Of a stretch of DNA of 26,375 nt, positions 1 through 8,400 are shown one piece after another. How positions within the stretch are numbered: position 1 is the stretch's first letter; each line of letters opens with the position of its first letter. Made by a program: the position numbers and the translations under genes. Under the pieces are notes generated by a model, which saw only the letters and a list, made by a program, of their open reading frames with translations, did no database searches and had not been told where the DNA came from. The stretch is from Actinomycetes bacterium. Lineage in GTDB: Bacteria > Actinomycetota > Actinomycetes > Propionibacteriales > Nocardioidaceae. The stretch is from assembly GCA_023460975.1 (NCBI GenBank), contig JAEWOG010000101.1, forward strand, positions 1 to 26,375. Direction: 5' to 3'.

Positions 1-115
1 CGGGGCATAACAAACTAATTCGTCGACTATATGACACACTGTTGAGTTCTCAAGAATCAGACACACCCACACCCATCCACCCAGCAACACCAGGCAGCGG
101 CCTCTTGGGGCAACC
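1..115 (-). other. rRNA operon leader (16S gene lies beyond the left edge)
   Basis: On the minus strand, positions 54 to 34 read CTTGAGAACTCAACAGTGTGT. This matches the GAGAACTCAA(C/T)AGTGTGT element found in the pre-16S leaders of actinobacterial rrn operons, where it belongs to the antitermination and processing region. Two promoter-like pairs lie upstream and read the same way. The 16S rRNA gene itself is not in the window, so this is an inference from the leader motif. No open frame here is convincing as a gene. Confidence 0.7.
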
Positions 116-121
116 TGCACA

Positions 122-150
122 AACTTACAGAAGGAGTTCCTTCCGGTCAA
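122..150 (-). promoter_or_regulatory. rrn promoter, proximal
   Basis: On the minus strand a -35 TTGACC (145-150) is followed by a 17-bp spacer and a -10 TAAGTT (122-127). This is a near-consensus -35 with a TANNNT -10. It lies about 70 bp upstream of the conserved rRNA leader motif, so it is probably the main rRNA promoter. Confidence 0.6.
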
Positions 151-244
151 ACCCGGGGGTTCGGCCAGCTTGTGGTCTCCGCGCGGTTTCCGGTGCATCC
201 GGCCTTCTGGTCGGGCTCCGGCGCCATCCGCGGCGACAAGAAGA

Positions 245-273
245 ACAGTAGACCACTCCCCCGGGCGATACAA
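245..273 (-). promoter_or_regulatory. rrn promoter, distal (candidate)
   Basis: The minus strand has TTGTAT (268-273), a 17-bp spacer and TACTGT (245-250). It sits between the argH stop and the proximal rrn promoter. Tandem promoters are usual for rRNA operons. The -35 is weak, so this call is less certain than the proximal one. Confidence 0.4.
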
Positions 274-299
274 ATCCGCCCCCCTGGCGAACGCATTCG

Positions 300-318
300 C
301 GCAGGTCAGAGGCCTGCG
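300..318 (-). terminator. Hairpin after argH, candidate terminator
   Basis: CGCAGG (300-305) and CCTGCG (313-318) form a perfect 6-bp stem with a 7-nt loop, 7 bp past the argH stop. There is no U tract, which is common in high-GC actinobacteria. It would separate the arginine operon from the rRNA promoters. Confidence 0.4.
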
Positions 319-324
319 GAAGGA

Positions 325-1749
325 TCAGACCAGTGCGCCGCGCGCCTTGGCGGCACGCTCACGTACCTCGGTGAGCTGCTCGATCACGCGTACGGGCGCC
401 GTACCGCCCCGCCCCGTGCGCGCTGCCACGGAGCCCTCAATCGTCAGGACGTCCCGCACCGCCGGCGTCAGGTCCGGCGAGATCTCCGCGAACTGCTCGT
501 CGGTGAGGTCGGCCAACTCGATGCCGAGTTCCTCGCAGCGGCGCACGCACGTGCCGGCCACCTCGTGCGCGATGCGGAACGGAACCCGCTCACGCACCAG
601 CCACTCGGCGATGTCGGTGGCGAGCGAGAAGCCCTGGGGTGCGAGATCAGCCATGCGGTCGCCGTGGAAGCGCAGCGTCGCGATCATCCCCGTGAACGCC
701 GGCAGCAACACCTCGAGCGTGTCAACGGAGTCGAAGACCGGCTCCTTGTCCTCCTGGAGGTCCCGGTTGTAGGCCAGCGGGAGCGCCTTCAGCGTGGCCA
801 GCAGGCCCGAGAGGTTGCCGATCAGGCGCCCAGCCTTGCCGCGAGCCAGCTCCGCGATGTCGGGGTTCTTCTTCTGCGGCATGATGCTCGACCCGGTGCT
901 CCACGAGTCGTGCAGAGTCACGAAACCGAACTCCTTCGTGGACCAGAGGATGATCTCCTCCGCCAACCGGCTCACGTCGATGCCGATCTGGGCCGTCACG
1001 AAGGCGAACTCGGCGACGAAGTCGCGCGAGGAGGTGCCATCGATCGAGTTGGCCGACGCTCCCGTGAATCCGAGATCCGCCGCGACCGCGACCGGGTCGA
1101 GGCCCAACGTGGAGCCCGCCAGCGCTCCCCCGCCGTACGGGGAGTCACCCGCGACCCGGGCATCCCAGTCGGCGAGCCGGTCCAGGTCGCGCAGGAGCGG
1201 CCAGGCGTGGGCCAGGAGGTGGTGACTCAGGAGGACGGGCTGCGCGCTCTGCAGGTGCGTGCGGCCGGGCATGATCACGTCGAGATGAGCGTCTGCCTGT
1301 GCCACGAGTGCATCGACGAGGTCGAGCACCATGCCGGACACGACGCGGGCGTGGTCGCGCAGGAACATCCGGAACAGCGTCGCGATCTGGTCGTTGCGGC
1401 TGCGCCCCGCACGCAGACGCCCGCCCACCTCGACGCCGACCTCGTCCAGGAGGAGGCGCTCCAGAGCGCCGTGCACGTCCTCGTCGGTCGCGTCCGGCGT
1501 CAGCTCACCGCTGGTGAAGCGCTCGAGCAAGCGCGCGCACCCGTCCTGCAACGCCGCCAGCTCGGTGTCGGTGAGCAGTCCGGCACGGTGCAACGCGGCG
1601 GCGTGCGCCCGAGACCCCGCCAGGTCGTACGGCGCCAGGCGCCAGTCGAAATGGGTCGAGCGAGACAGGGCGTCCAGCTCTGGAGACGGTCCGCCTGCGA
1701 ACCGTGCCCCCCAGAGCTTGCCTTCGTTGGTGCCCTCGTTCTCGCTCAC
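325..1749 (-). CDS. argH: Argininosuccinate lyase
   Basis: This enzyme catalyses the last step of arginine synthesis, splitting argininosuccinate into arginine and fumarate. The 474-residue product has the fumarase/ASL superfamily signature GSSIMPQKKNP at about residues 286-296, and the AGRSRNDQ and GRTHLQSAQP segments upstream. The open frame continues further 5' into argG, but the GTG at 1749 is the best start: it has GAGGA five bases upstream and gives the usual N-terminus just before KLWGARF. An ATG four codons upstream lacks proper spacing to a ribosome site. The gene begins 49 bp after argG and is the last gene of the arginine operon. Confidence 0.95.
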   Translation of the reverse strand: MSENEGTNEGKLWGARFAGGPSPELDALSRSTHFDWRLAPYDLAGSRAHAAALHRAGLLTDTELAALQDGCARLLERFTSGELTPDATDEDVHGALERLLLDEVGVEVGGRLRAGRSRNDQIATLFRMFLRDHARVVSGMVLDLVDALVAQADAHLDVIMPGRTHLQSAQPVLLSHHLLAHAWPLLRDLDRLADWDARVAGDSPYGGGALAGSTLGLDPVAVAADLGFTGASANSIDGTSSRDFVAEFAFVTAQIGIDVSRLAEEIILWSTKEFGFVTLHDSWSTGSSIMPQKKNPDIAELARGKAGRLIGNLSGLLATLKALPLAYNRDLQEDKEPVFDSVDTLEVLLPAFTGMIATLRFHGDRMADLAPQGFSLATDIAEWLVRERVPFRIAHEVAGTCVRRCEELGIELADLTDEQFAEISPDLTPAVRDVLTIEGSVAARTGRGGTAPVRVIEQLTEVRERAAKARGALV

Positions 1750-1798
1750 TGCCGTCCTCATTCCTGAATCTGTCGTCACGCGTGCTGGTCGGTCCGCC

Positions 1799-3235
1799 TC
1801 AGTCGGCGCCGAACTCCATCGCGACCGAGTCGCCCGAGTTCTCGACGTCCGACTCGTCCTGCACGTCGGCGTTGGCCGAGATGATGTCGGCGCCACCGGC
1901 CGGCAGCTCCCCGAACAGGGTGCCGTGCTCAACGAGCACCTGGCCCTGGTCGAGCGGCTGGTTGGCGTACTGCTCGAGCTTGGAGCGCGAGTCGGCGATG
2001 TCGAGGTTGCGCATCGTCAACTGCCCGATGCGGTCCAAGGGACCGAACGCGGCGTTCTCGGTGCGCTCCATCGAGAGCTTCTCCGGGTGGTAGGAGAAGT
2101 TCTCCCCCTCGGTGCGCAGGATCGTGTAGTCGTCGCCGCGTCGCAGCCGCAGGGTGACCTCACCCGTCACGAGCGAGGCGATCCAGCGCTGGATCGACTC
2201 GCGGATCATGAGGGACTGCGGGTCGAGCCAGCGACCCTCGTACAGCAGGCGACCCAGCTTGCGGCCCTCGTTGTGGTACTGCGCGACCGTGTCCTCGTTG
2301 TGCACCGCGTTGATCAGGCGCTCGTACGCAGCGAACAGGAGCGCCATGCCGGGGGCCTCGTAGATGCCACGCGACTTCGCCTCGATGATGCGGTTCTCGA
2401 TCTGGTCACTCATGCCCAGGCCGTGGCGCCCACCGATCGTGTTGGCCTCATGGACCAGCGCAACCGCGTCGGGGAAACGCTGCCCGTTGATCGCGACCGG
2501 ACGACCAGCCTCGAACCGGACCGTCACGTCCTCGGTCTCGATCGCCACCGTCGGGTCCCAGAACTTCACGCCCATGATCGGCTCGACGGTCTCCAGCGAC
2601 ACGTCGAGGTGCTCCAGCGTCTTGGCCTCGTGGGTCGCGCCCCAGATGTTGGCGTCAGTCGAGTACGCCTTCTCCACCGAGTCGCGGTACGGCAGCTTGT
2701 TCGCCACCAAGAACTCGCTCATCTCCGCTCGCCCACCCAGCTCGGTGACGAAGTCGTTGTCGAGCCACGGCTTGTAGATCTGCAGCGCGGGGTTGGCCAT
2801 GAGCCCGTAGCGGTAGAACCGCTCGATGTCGTTGCCCTTGTAGGTCGAGCCGTCACCCCAGATGTTGACGCCGTCCTCCATCATCGCGCGCACCAGCAGC
2901 GTGCCCGTGACCGCACGACCCAGCGGAGTGGTGTTGAAGTACGCCCGCCCGCCCGAACGGATGTGGAAGGCACCGCAGGCCAGCGCCGCCAGGCCCTCCT
3001 CGACCAACTGCGGCTTGATGTCGACCGCGCGCGCGATCTCTGCGCCGTACAGCTTGGCCCGGTCGGGGACACCCGAGATGTCGGGCTCGTCGTACTGACC
3101 GATGTCGGCCGTGTAGGTGCAGGGCACCGCGCCCTTCGCGCGCATCCAGGCGACCGCCACCGAGGTGTCGAGCCCTCCGGAGAAGGCGATGCCGACGCGC
3201 TCGCCGACGGGCAGGGAGGTGAGGACCTTGCTCAC
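1799..3235 (-). CDS. argG: Argininosuccinate synthase, type 2 (E. coli-like)
   Basis: It joins citrulline and aspartate with ATP to make argininosuccinate. The 478-residue protein has the ATP pyrophosphatase P-loop SGGLDTS at residues 19-25. From memory, its sequence follows the enterobacterial type 2 ArgG closely, for example VNIWGDGSTYKGNDIERF, GGRHGLGMSDQIENRIIEAK and DRIGQLTMRNLDI, rather than the roughly 400-residue type 1 form. About the last 35 residues form an acidic tail rich in D and E that I do not recognise. The GTG start overlaps the argR stop as GTGA, with AGGA six bases upstream, so translation is probably coupled. Confidence 0.95.
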   Translation of the reverse strand: MSKVLTSLPVGERVGIAFSGGLDTSVAVAWMRAKGAVPCTYTADIGQYDEPDISGVPDRAKLYGAEIARAVDIKPQLVEEGLAALACGAFHIRSGGRAYFNTTPLGRAVTGTLLVRAMMEDGVNIWGDGSTYKGNDIERFYRYGLMANPALQIYKPWLDNDFVTELGGRAEMSEFLVANKLPYRDSVEKAYSTDANIWGATHEAKTLEHLDVSLETVEPIMGVKFWDPTVAIETEDVTVRFEAGRPVAINGQRFPDAVALVHEANTIGGRHGLGMSDQIENRIIEAKSRGIYEAPGMALLFAAYERLINAVHNEDTVAQYHNEGRKLGRLLYEGRWLDPQSLMIRESIQRWIASLVTGEVTLRLRRGDDYTILRTEGENFSYHPEKLSMERTENAAFGPLDRIGQLTMRNLDIADSRSKLEQYANQPLDQGQVLVEHGTLFGELPAGGADIISANADVQDESDVENSGDSVAMEFGAD

Positions 3236-3795
3236 TGGACGTCCTTTGCTTCTGATGCTGCGGGGTGGGTGGTGGATGTGGGGGGCTGCGAACCGCGGTT
3301 CGCGAGTGCCAGGAATCGTTTGGCGAGTTCAGCGCCGCCCTGTGGGTCGCGGGCGATCACCAGGACCGTGTCGTCACCCGCGATGGTGCCGAGAACATCA
3401 TGGAAGTCAGTCTTGTCGAACGCGCTCGCCAGGAACTGGGCGGCCCCCGGCGGCGTCCGCAGGACCACCATGTTGGCGCTGGCGTCGGCGCTCACCAAGA
3501 GTTCGCCGCACAGGCGCGTGACGCGATCCAACGCGGCAGCGGACTCACCGGGAACGACCGGCGACCGGTCTCCCCCCTCGCCGGGCACCGCGTACACGAG
3601 GGCACCCTCGGGGCTGCGGACCTTCACCGCGTCGAGCTCGACCAGATCCCTGCTCAACGTCGCCTGGGTCACGTGCACGCCCTGCTCGGACAGTAGGTGC
3701 GCCAACTCCGTCTGGGAACGCACCTGGTGGTGCTGCACCAGATCGACGATGCGCTGGTGCCGGGCACCCTTCGTCAACGGGCTGACGGCCGTCAT
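3232..3795 (-). CDS. argR: Arginine repressor
   Basis: ArgR is a hexameric DNA-binding protein that uses arginine as corepressor to shut down arginine genes. The 187-residue product has an N-terminal winged helix (residues about 10-75, with SQTELAHLLSEQGVHVTQATLSRDL) and a C-terminal oligomerisation and arginine-binding domain (about 90-165, with the conserved GTIAGDDTVLVI). The C-terminus has an extra 20-residue tail rich in T, S and A. The ATG at 3795 was chosen because GAGGAG lies five bases upstream and it forms an ATGA overlap with argF. An in-frame ATG six codons earlier would cover that ribosome site. Its place inside the operon suggests negative autoregulation. Confidence 0.93.
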   Translation of the reverse strand: MTAVSPLTKGARHQRIVDLVQHHQVRSQTELAHLLSEQGVHVTQATLSRDLVELDAVKVRSPEGALVYAVPGEGGDRSPVVPGESAAALDRVTRLCGELLVSADASANMVVLRTPPGAAQFLASAFDKTDFHDVLGTIAGDDTVLVIARDPQGGAELAKRFLALANRGSQPPTSTTHPAASEAKDVQ

Positions 3796-4712
3796 CGGCG
3801 CTCCTCGAGCCACGCCATCACGGCCTTCTGCGCGTGGCGACGGTTCTCGGCCTCGTCCCAGACCACGCTCGAGGGGCCGTCGAGCACTTCCGCAGTGATC
3901 TCCTTGCCGCGATACGCGGGCAGGCAGTGCAGGACGATCGCCTCGTCGTCGGCCAGTGCCAGCAGGTCGCTGTTCAGCTGGTACGGAGCGAGCTCGGACA
4001 GGCGGGAGGCCGCCTCGTCCTCCTTGCCCATCGACACCCAGGTGTCGGTGATGACGACGTCGGCACCCGTCACAGCCGCGCGCGGGTCCGGCTCGACGCG
4101 TACGGATCCGCCGGTCTGTCCCGCGATCCCCCGAGCGCGCTCGAGGATCGGCTGTTCCGGCACGTAACCGAGCGGGCCGCTCAGCGTGATGTGCATGCCG
4201 GCCGTGGCCCCCGCGAGCGCCCAGGAGTTGCCCATGTTGCAGGCAGCATCACCCAGGAACACGGCTCGCAGCCCGGCCAACTCGCCCTTGTGCTCACGCA
4301 CGGTCAGCAGGTCGGCAAGCAACTGGCACGGGTGGTACTCGTCCGTCAGTGCATTGATCACCGGCACACCCGCGTACTGCGCCATCTCCTCCAGCGCGCT
4401 CTGGGCGAACGTCCGCCACACGATCTGCGCCGCCTGACGCCCCAGGATCCGGGCCACATCGGGCACCGACTCGCGCACGCCGATCCCGGCCAGCGAGCCG
4501 TCCACCAGCATCGGGTGGCCGCCCAGCTCGGCGATCCCCGCGGCGAACGACGCCTGGGTCCGCAGGGTCGGCTTGTCGAAGATCATCGCCACCGTGGCTG
4601 GGCCCGCCAGCGGCGACCGCGCGAACGGGGCGTCCTTCATCGCCGCGGCGAGGTCGAGGACCTCGGCCTGCTCGGCGGGAGTCAGGTCGTCGTCTGCCAG
4701 CAGATGCCTCAT
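3792..4712 (-). CDS. argF: Ornithine carbamoyltransferase
   Basis: It transfers a carbamoyl group from carbamoyl phosphate to ornithine to form citrulline. The 306-residue product keeps the family landmarks HPCQ (127-130), the ornithine-loop DTWVSMG (223-229) and HCLP (262-265). The carbamoyl-phosphate motif, normally STRTR, reads TLRTQ at residues 49-53, so the first serine and the last arginine are replaced. The start ATG shares one base with the argD stop (TGATG). The longer frame upstream, inside argD, lacks similarity to the family. The operon position and the ornithine loop support ornithine rather than aspartate as substrate. Confidence 0.92.
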   Translation of the reverse strand: MRHLLADDDLTPAEQAEVLDLAAAMKDAPFARSPLAGPATVAMIFDKPTLRTQASFAAGIAELGGHPMLVDGSLAGIGVRESVPDVARILGRQAAQIVWRTFAQSALEEMAQYAGVPVINALTDEYHPCQLLADLLTVREHKGELAGLRAVFLGDAACNMGNSWALAGATAGMHITLSGPLGYVPEQPILERARGIAGQTGGSVRVEPDPRAAVTGADVVITDTWVSMGKEDEAASRLSELAPYQLNSDLLALADDEAIVLHCLPAYRGKEITAEVLDGPSSVVWDEAENRRHAQKAVMAWLEERR

Positions 4713-5896
4713 CAGCGATCCCCCCCAGCGGCGTCCATCAGGGTCGGCCACGTCGCGAGGAAGTCGGCCACCTGCGCGTCGCTCAGCACCAGCGGCGGCG
4801 CCAAGCGGATGCGCGACGACGACGGAGCGTTGAGAATCCACCCCTCGGCCAGACCCGCCCGCAGGACGGCTCCGGCGTCGATGCCCTCCGCCAGCGTCAG
4901 GCCCAGGAGCAAGCCCTCGCCCCGCACCTCCACCACCCGCGGGTCCGCGGCCAGCCCGGCCTTCAACGTGGCACCGAGGTCACGTGCCCGCGCCAGCAGG
5001 CCGTCGCTTTCGAGCGTCGCGATGACCGCGAGGGCAGCGGCGCAGGCAACGGGGTTGCCGCCGAACGTCGTGCCGTGATTGCCCGGTTCGAGCAGGCCAG
5101 CAGCCGCGCCGACGGCGATGGTGGCACCGATGGGCAGGCCGCCGCCCAACCCCTTGGCGAGAGTGACGACGTCCGGGACGACGCCCCCGTCGAAGAGAGC
5201 CGGGTTCTGGTGGGCGAACCACGTCCCGGTGCGGCCCATGCCGGTCTGGATCTCGTCCAGCCACATCAAGGCACCGTGGCGGGAGGTGATCTCGCGTACG
5301 GCGAGCAAGAAGTCGGAGGCGGGAACATTCACGCCGGCCTCGCCCTGCAACGGCTCGAGCACGACCGCGGCGGTGGAGTCGTCGACGGCCGCGGCCAGCG
5401 CGGACACATCACCGAACGGCACCCAGGTGACCTCCCCCGGCAGGGGCTCGAAGGGGGCCCGGTAGGCGAGCTTGGAGGTCAGGGCCAGGGCGCCCATCGT
5501 GCGACCGTGGAACGCGTCCTCCATCGCCACGATGCGCGTACGCCCCGTGCGGCGAGTGATCTTGAACGCGGCCTCGTTGGCCTCGGTCCCCGAGTTCGAC
5601 AAGAACACCCGCCCGTCGTGCCCGATCATGGCCAGGAGCCGTTCGGCGAGCGCCACCTGCGGCTCGCTGGTGAACAGGTTCGACACGTGCCCCAGTTGGC
5701 TCAACTGCGCGCTCACGGCCGCGACCAGCGCGGGGTGGGCGTGGCCGAGGACGTTGACCGCGATGCCACCGAGCATGTCCACGTACGCCTTGCCGTCGAC
5801 GTCCCAGACCTGAGCGCCCTCACCACGCTCCAGCATCAGAGCCGGCGTTCCGAAGGTGTTCATCACCGAGGCGCCGTAGCGCTCCTGCCACGTCAC
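4712..5896 (-). CDS. argD: Acetylornithine aminotransferase
   Basis: A class III PLP aminotransferase that converts N-acetylglutamate semialdehyde to N-acetylornithine. The 394-residue length is typical. The PLP lysine is K248 in TLAKGLGGGLPIG, and the cofactor-ring aspartate is D214 in LDEIQTGMGRTG. The phosphate-binding segment SGTEANEAA is at about 102-110. The GTG start has AGGAGG seven bases upstream and overlaps the argB stop as GTGA. Some actinobacterial ArgD enzymes also act on succinyl-diaminopimelate in lysine synthesis, which cannot be told from sequence alone. Confidence 0.94.
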   Translation of the reverse strand: MTWQERYGASVMNTFGTPALMLERGEGAQVWDVDGKAYVDMLGGIAVNVLGHAHPALVAAVSAQLSQLGHVSNLFTSEPQVALAERLLAMIGHDGRVFLSNSGTEANEAAFKITRRTGRTRIVAMEDAFHGRTMGALALTSKLAYRAPFEPLPGEVTWVPFGDVSALAAAVDDSTAAVVLEPLQGEAGVNVPASDFLLAVREITSRHGALMWLDEIQTGMGRTGTWFAHQNPALFDGGVVPDVVTLAKGLGGGLPIGATIAVGAAAGLLEPGNHGTTFGGNPVACAAALAVIATLESDGLLARARDLGATLKAGLAADPRVVEVRGEGLLLGLTLAEGIDAGAVLRAGLAEGWILNAPSSSRIRLAPPLVLSDAQVADFLATWPTLMDAAGGDR

Positions 5897-6831
5897 GAGG
5901 AGACCTCCTGGGTCACGTACGGCTTGCGGATCTTGGTGGCGACACCCGGCAGGACCTGGGTGCCGACGCCCTCGTCGGTGAAGATCTCCAACAGGACCGC
6001 GTGCGGCTCGCGTCCGTCCACGACGGTCGCGCGCGGCACACCGCCCTGAACGGCGTTGTAGCAGGCCTGCATCTTGGGCACCATCCCCGCATCCAGGGTC
6101 GGCAACATCTCAGCGAGACCCTCCGGGCTGATCTCCTGGATCAGGTCGTCGGAGTTGCCGTAGTCCCGGTAGAGGCCCTCGACATCGGTGAGGACCAGCA
6201 ACTTGTCCGCGCCCAGAGCGGTGGCCAGCGCCGAGGCCGCGGTGTCCGCGTTGACGTTGTGAACGAGGCCCTCCGCGTCCGGGGCCACGCTCGAGATCAC
6301 GGGGATGCGACCGGCCTCCACCAGGTCCCGTACGGCCTCGGGCCGCACGTGGGCGACCTCGCCGACGAGCCCGAGATCGACCTCTTCGCCATCGATGACG
6401 GTGTTCGTCGCCTTGGCTGTGAACAGGCCCGCGTCCTCACCCGAGAGCCCCACGGCGAGGGGACCGTGGGAGTTGATGAGCCCCACGAGTTCGCGCTGCA
6501 CCTGCCCGACCAGCACCATGCGGACGACGTCCATCGCCTCGGGCGTGGTCACCCGCAGGCCGCCGCGGAACTCCGACTCGATGCCGAGCTTGTCGAGCAT
6601 GCTGCTGATCTGCGGTCCGCCGCCATGGACCACGACCGGCTTGAAGCCGGCGAAGCGCAGGAAGGCGATGTCCTCGGCAAAGGCGACCTTCAGTTCGTGG
6701 TCAATCATCGCGTTGCCGCCGTACTTCACCACGATCGTGCGCCCGTGATAGCGCTTGAGCCACGGCAGGGCTGCCGCCAGCGTGGCGGCCTTGGCGGGGT
6801 CGGGCCGGAGCGGGTTCGTCGTGTCACTCAT
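5893..6831 (-). CDS. argB: Acetylglutamate kinase
   Basis: It phosphorylates N-acetylglutamate, the usual arginine-inhibited step. The 312-residue protein has the amino-acid kinase fold with KYGGNAM (about 36-42) and the glycine-rich VVHGGGPQI (about 67-75) for phosphate and substrate binding, plus the late LDAGMVPKM segment conserved in NAGKs. The N-terminal extension before the first lysine motif, including LPWLKRYHG, matches arginine-sensitive hexameric NAGKs, where the N-terminal helix takes part in feedback inhibition. The ATG overlaps the argJ stop as ATGA. Confidence 0.95.
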   Translation of the reverse strand: MSDTTNPLRPDPAKAATLAAALPWLKRYHGRTIVVKYGGNAMIDHELKVAFAEDIAFLRFAGFKPVVVHGGGPQISSMLDKLGIESEFRGGLRVTTPEAMDVVRMVLVGQVQRELVGLINSHGPLAVGLSGEDAGLFTAKATNTVIDGEEVDLGLVGEVAHVRPEAVRDLVEAGRIPVISSVAPDAEGLVHNVNADTAASALATALGADKLLVLTDVEGLYRDYGNSDDLIQEISPEGLAEMLPTLDAGMVPKMQACYNAVQGGVPRATVVDGREPHAVLLEIFTDEGVGTQVLPGVATKIRKPYVTQEVSS

Positions 6832-7979
6832 GAGCTGTAGGCACTGTTCTCGTGGACGTAGGCGTGGGTCAGGTCATTGGTCCAGACGGTGGCGCGCGCG
6901 TCGCCGGCCTTGAGGTCGATCGTCACGCTCACCTCCCGTCCGGTGAGGTCGACGAGGGCCGGATCCTCGGCGGGAGTCGAGTTGCGGCAGACCCAGACAC
7001 CGTTCATCGCGACGTCGAGGTCGGCCGGGTCGAAGGCTGCCTGGGTCGTGCCGACCGAGGCGAGCACGCGGCCCCAGTTGGGGTCGTTGCCGAAGACCGC
7101 AGCCTTGAACAGGTTGGAGCGCGCCACGCTGCGGCCGACCTCGACCGCGTCCGCCTCGGAGGCCGCGTTGAGGACCGAGATCGCGATCTCGTGATCCGCC
7201 CCCTCGGCGTCCTTGAGCAGCTGCATGGCCAGATCCGTGCACACCTGGGTGAGGGCGTCGGTGAAGTCGTCGAGGCTCGGCGTGATGCCGCTCGCGCCGC
7301 TCGCCATGAGCGTGACGGTGTCGTTGGTGGACATGCACCCGTCCGAGTCCAACCGGTCGAAGGAGACCCCGGTCGCCGCGCGCAGGGCCGTGTCGAGATC
7401 CTCCGCCGGAACCACGGCGTCGGTCGTGATGACGACGAGCATGGTGGCCAACTGGGGTGCCAGCATGCCTGCGCCCTTGGCCATGCCACCGATCGACCAG
7501 CCCGGTCCCTCGACGAGCACCTGCTTGGACACGGTGTCGGTGGTCATGATGGCCTCGGCAGCGCTCGCGCCACCCTCCGCGTCGAGGGCCTCGTACGCCG
7601 CATCGACACCCGCGAGCAGATCCTCACGAGAGTTCGCCAGACCGATGAGGCCCGTGGAGCACACCACGACGTCCACGGCCCCGATGCCGACCCGCTCAGC
7701 CACGCGCTCGGCGACTGCATGGGTGGTCTGGAAACCGTCCGGCCCCGTGTAGCAGTTGGCGCCGCCCGAGTTGAGGACGACCGCCTTGACGACGCCGTCC
7801 TTCACGACCTCCTGGCTCCACAGCACAGGATTGGCCTTGCAGCGGTTGGCGGTGAACACGGAGGCCGAGTCGAAGCGGGGACCCGCGTTGACGACGAGGG
7901 CAAGGTCCTTGGCGCCGGACGACTTCAGGCCGGCGATGACGCCGGCCGCGGTGAAGCCGGCGGGGGTGGTGATGCTCAT
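6828..7979 (-). CDS. argJ: Glutamate N-acetyltransferase / ornithine acetyltransferase
   Basis: ArgJ recycles the acetyl group from N-acetylornithine to glutamate. It self-cleaves into alpha and beta chains before the nucleophilic threonine, here T179 in PQLATML. The 383-residue length and the DPNWGRV segment fit the family. No argA or argE is seen nearby, consistent with the cyclic acetyl pathway. Whether it also uses acetyl-CoA cannot be decided from the sequence. The gene starts 10 bp after the ACT-domain gene with only a weak GAAAG ribosome site. Confidence 0.95.
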   Translation of the reverse strand: MSITTPAGFTAAGVIAGLKSSGAKDLALVVNAGPRFDSASVFTANRCKANPVLWSQEVVKDGVVKAVVLNSGGANCYTGPDGFQTTHAVAERVAERVGIGAVDVVVCSTGLIGLANSREDLLAGVDAAYEALDAEGGASAAEAIMTTDTVSKQVLVEGPGWSIGGMAKGAGMLAPQLATMLVVITTDAVVPAEDLDTALRAATGVSFDRLDSDGCMSTNDTVTLMASGASGITPSLDDFTDALTQVCTDLAMQLLKDAEGADHEIAISVLNAASEADAVEVGRSVARSNLFKAAVFGNDPNWGRVLASVGTTQAAFDPADLDVAMNGVWVCRNSTPAEDPALVDLTGREVSVTIDLKAGDARATVWTNDLTHAYVHENSAYSS

Positions 7980-7989
7980 GGCGAATCTT

Positions 7990-8400
7990 TCAGGCAGAGG
8001 TGGCGGGGTCGGCGGGGGTCACGGTGTGACCTCGTCGTCGCCACTGTTCGGCAGCCTCGTCGGCCTGCGGCTTGCGCACCAGGAACCACAACGTCTCGAA
8101 GGTCGTCACCGGCAGCGCCTCGATCCCTGCCTCGGCCACGGGCGCCAGCAGAGCGAGCAGATCACCCGTACGCGGCCACGCCATGGACCCGGCCACCGCG
8201 AAAGCGGTGAACGACCGCTCGTGCGGGACCTTCTTGGGCACGTCGCGCGCCGCGCACACCACCGTGGTCTCAGCGGCCGTCGCCACGACGGAGAAGATCG
8301 AGGAGGACTCCGCCCAACCCGGAATGGGCGAGCCCGGGCCCAGCCGCACGATCGCGACCTGCTCCGGGTACTGCTCCAGCGTGTAGTTCGAATCGGTCAC
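7990..8400 (-). CDS. ACT-domain protein (CASTOR/ACT_7-like), possible amino-acid sensor
   Basis: A 136-residue soluble protein with no catalytic motif. The C-terminal half, residues about 60-110, fits an ACT_7/CASTOR-type domain: ERSFTAFAVAG, then TGDLLALLAPVAEAGIEALP and FETLWFLV. The N-terminal half, with a PGSPIPGW turn, looks like a second degenerate ACT unit. ACT domains bind amino acids and often act as regulators, and the human CASTOR1 relative senses arginine. The GTG start at 8400 forms a GTGA overlap with the argC stop, so the gene is coupled between argC and argJ. An arginine-sensing or ArgJ/ArgB-modulating role is inferred from fold and location only. Confidence 0.8.
   Translation of the reverse strand: MTDSNYTLEQYPEQVAIVRLGPGSPIPGWAESSSIFSVVATAAETTVVCAARDVPKKVPHERSFTAFAVAGSMAWPRTGDLLALLAPVAEAGIEALPVTTFETLWFLVRKPQADEAAEQWRRRGHTVTPADPATSA

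Noticed and set aside
1750..1932. Longer ArgH starting inside argG
   Set aside because: The added residues are an out-of-frame reading of the argG 3' end, and a GTG with a good ribosome site gives the family N-terminus.
1331..3898. 855-codon open frame on the plus strand
   Set aside because: It lies opposite argH, argG and argR, whose products are unmistakable. High GC keeps antisense frames open.
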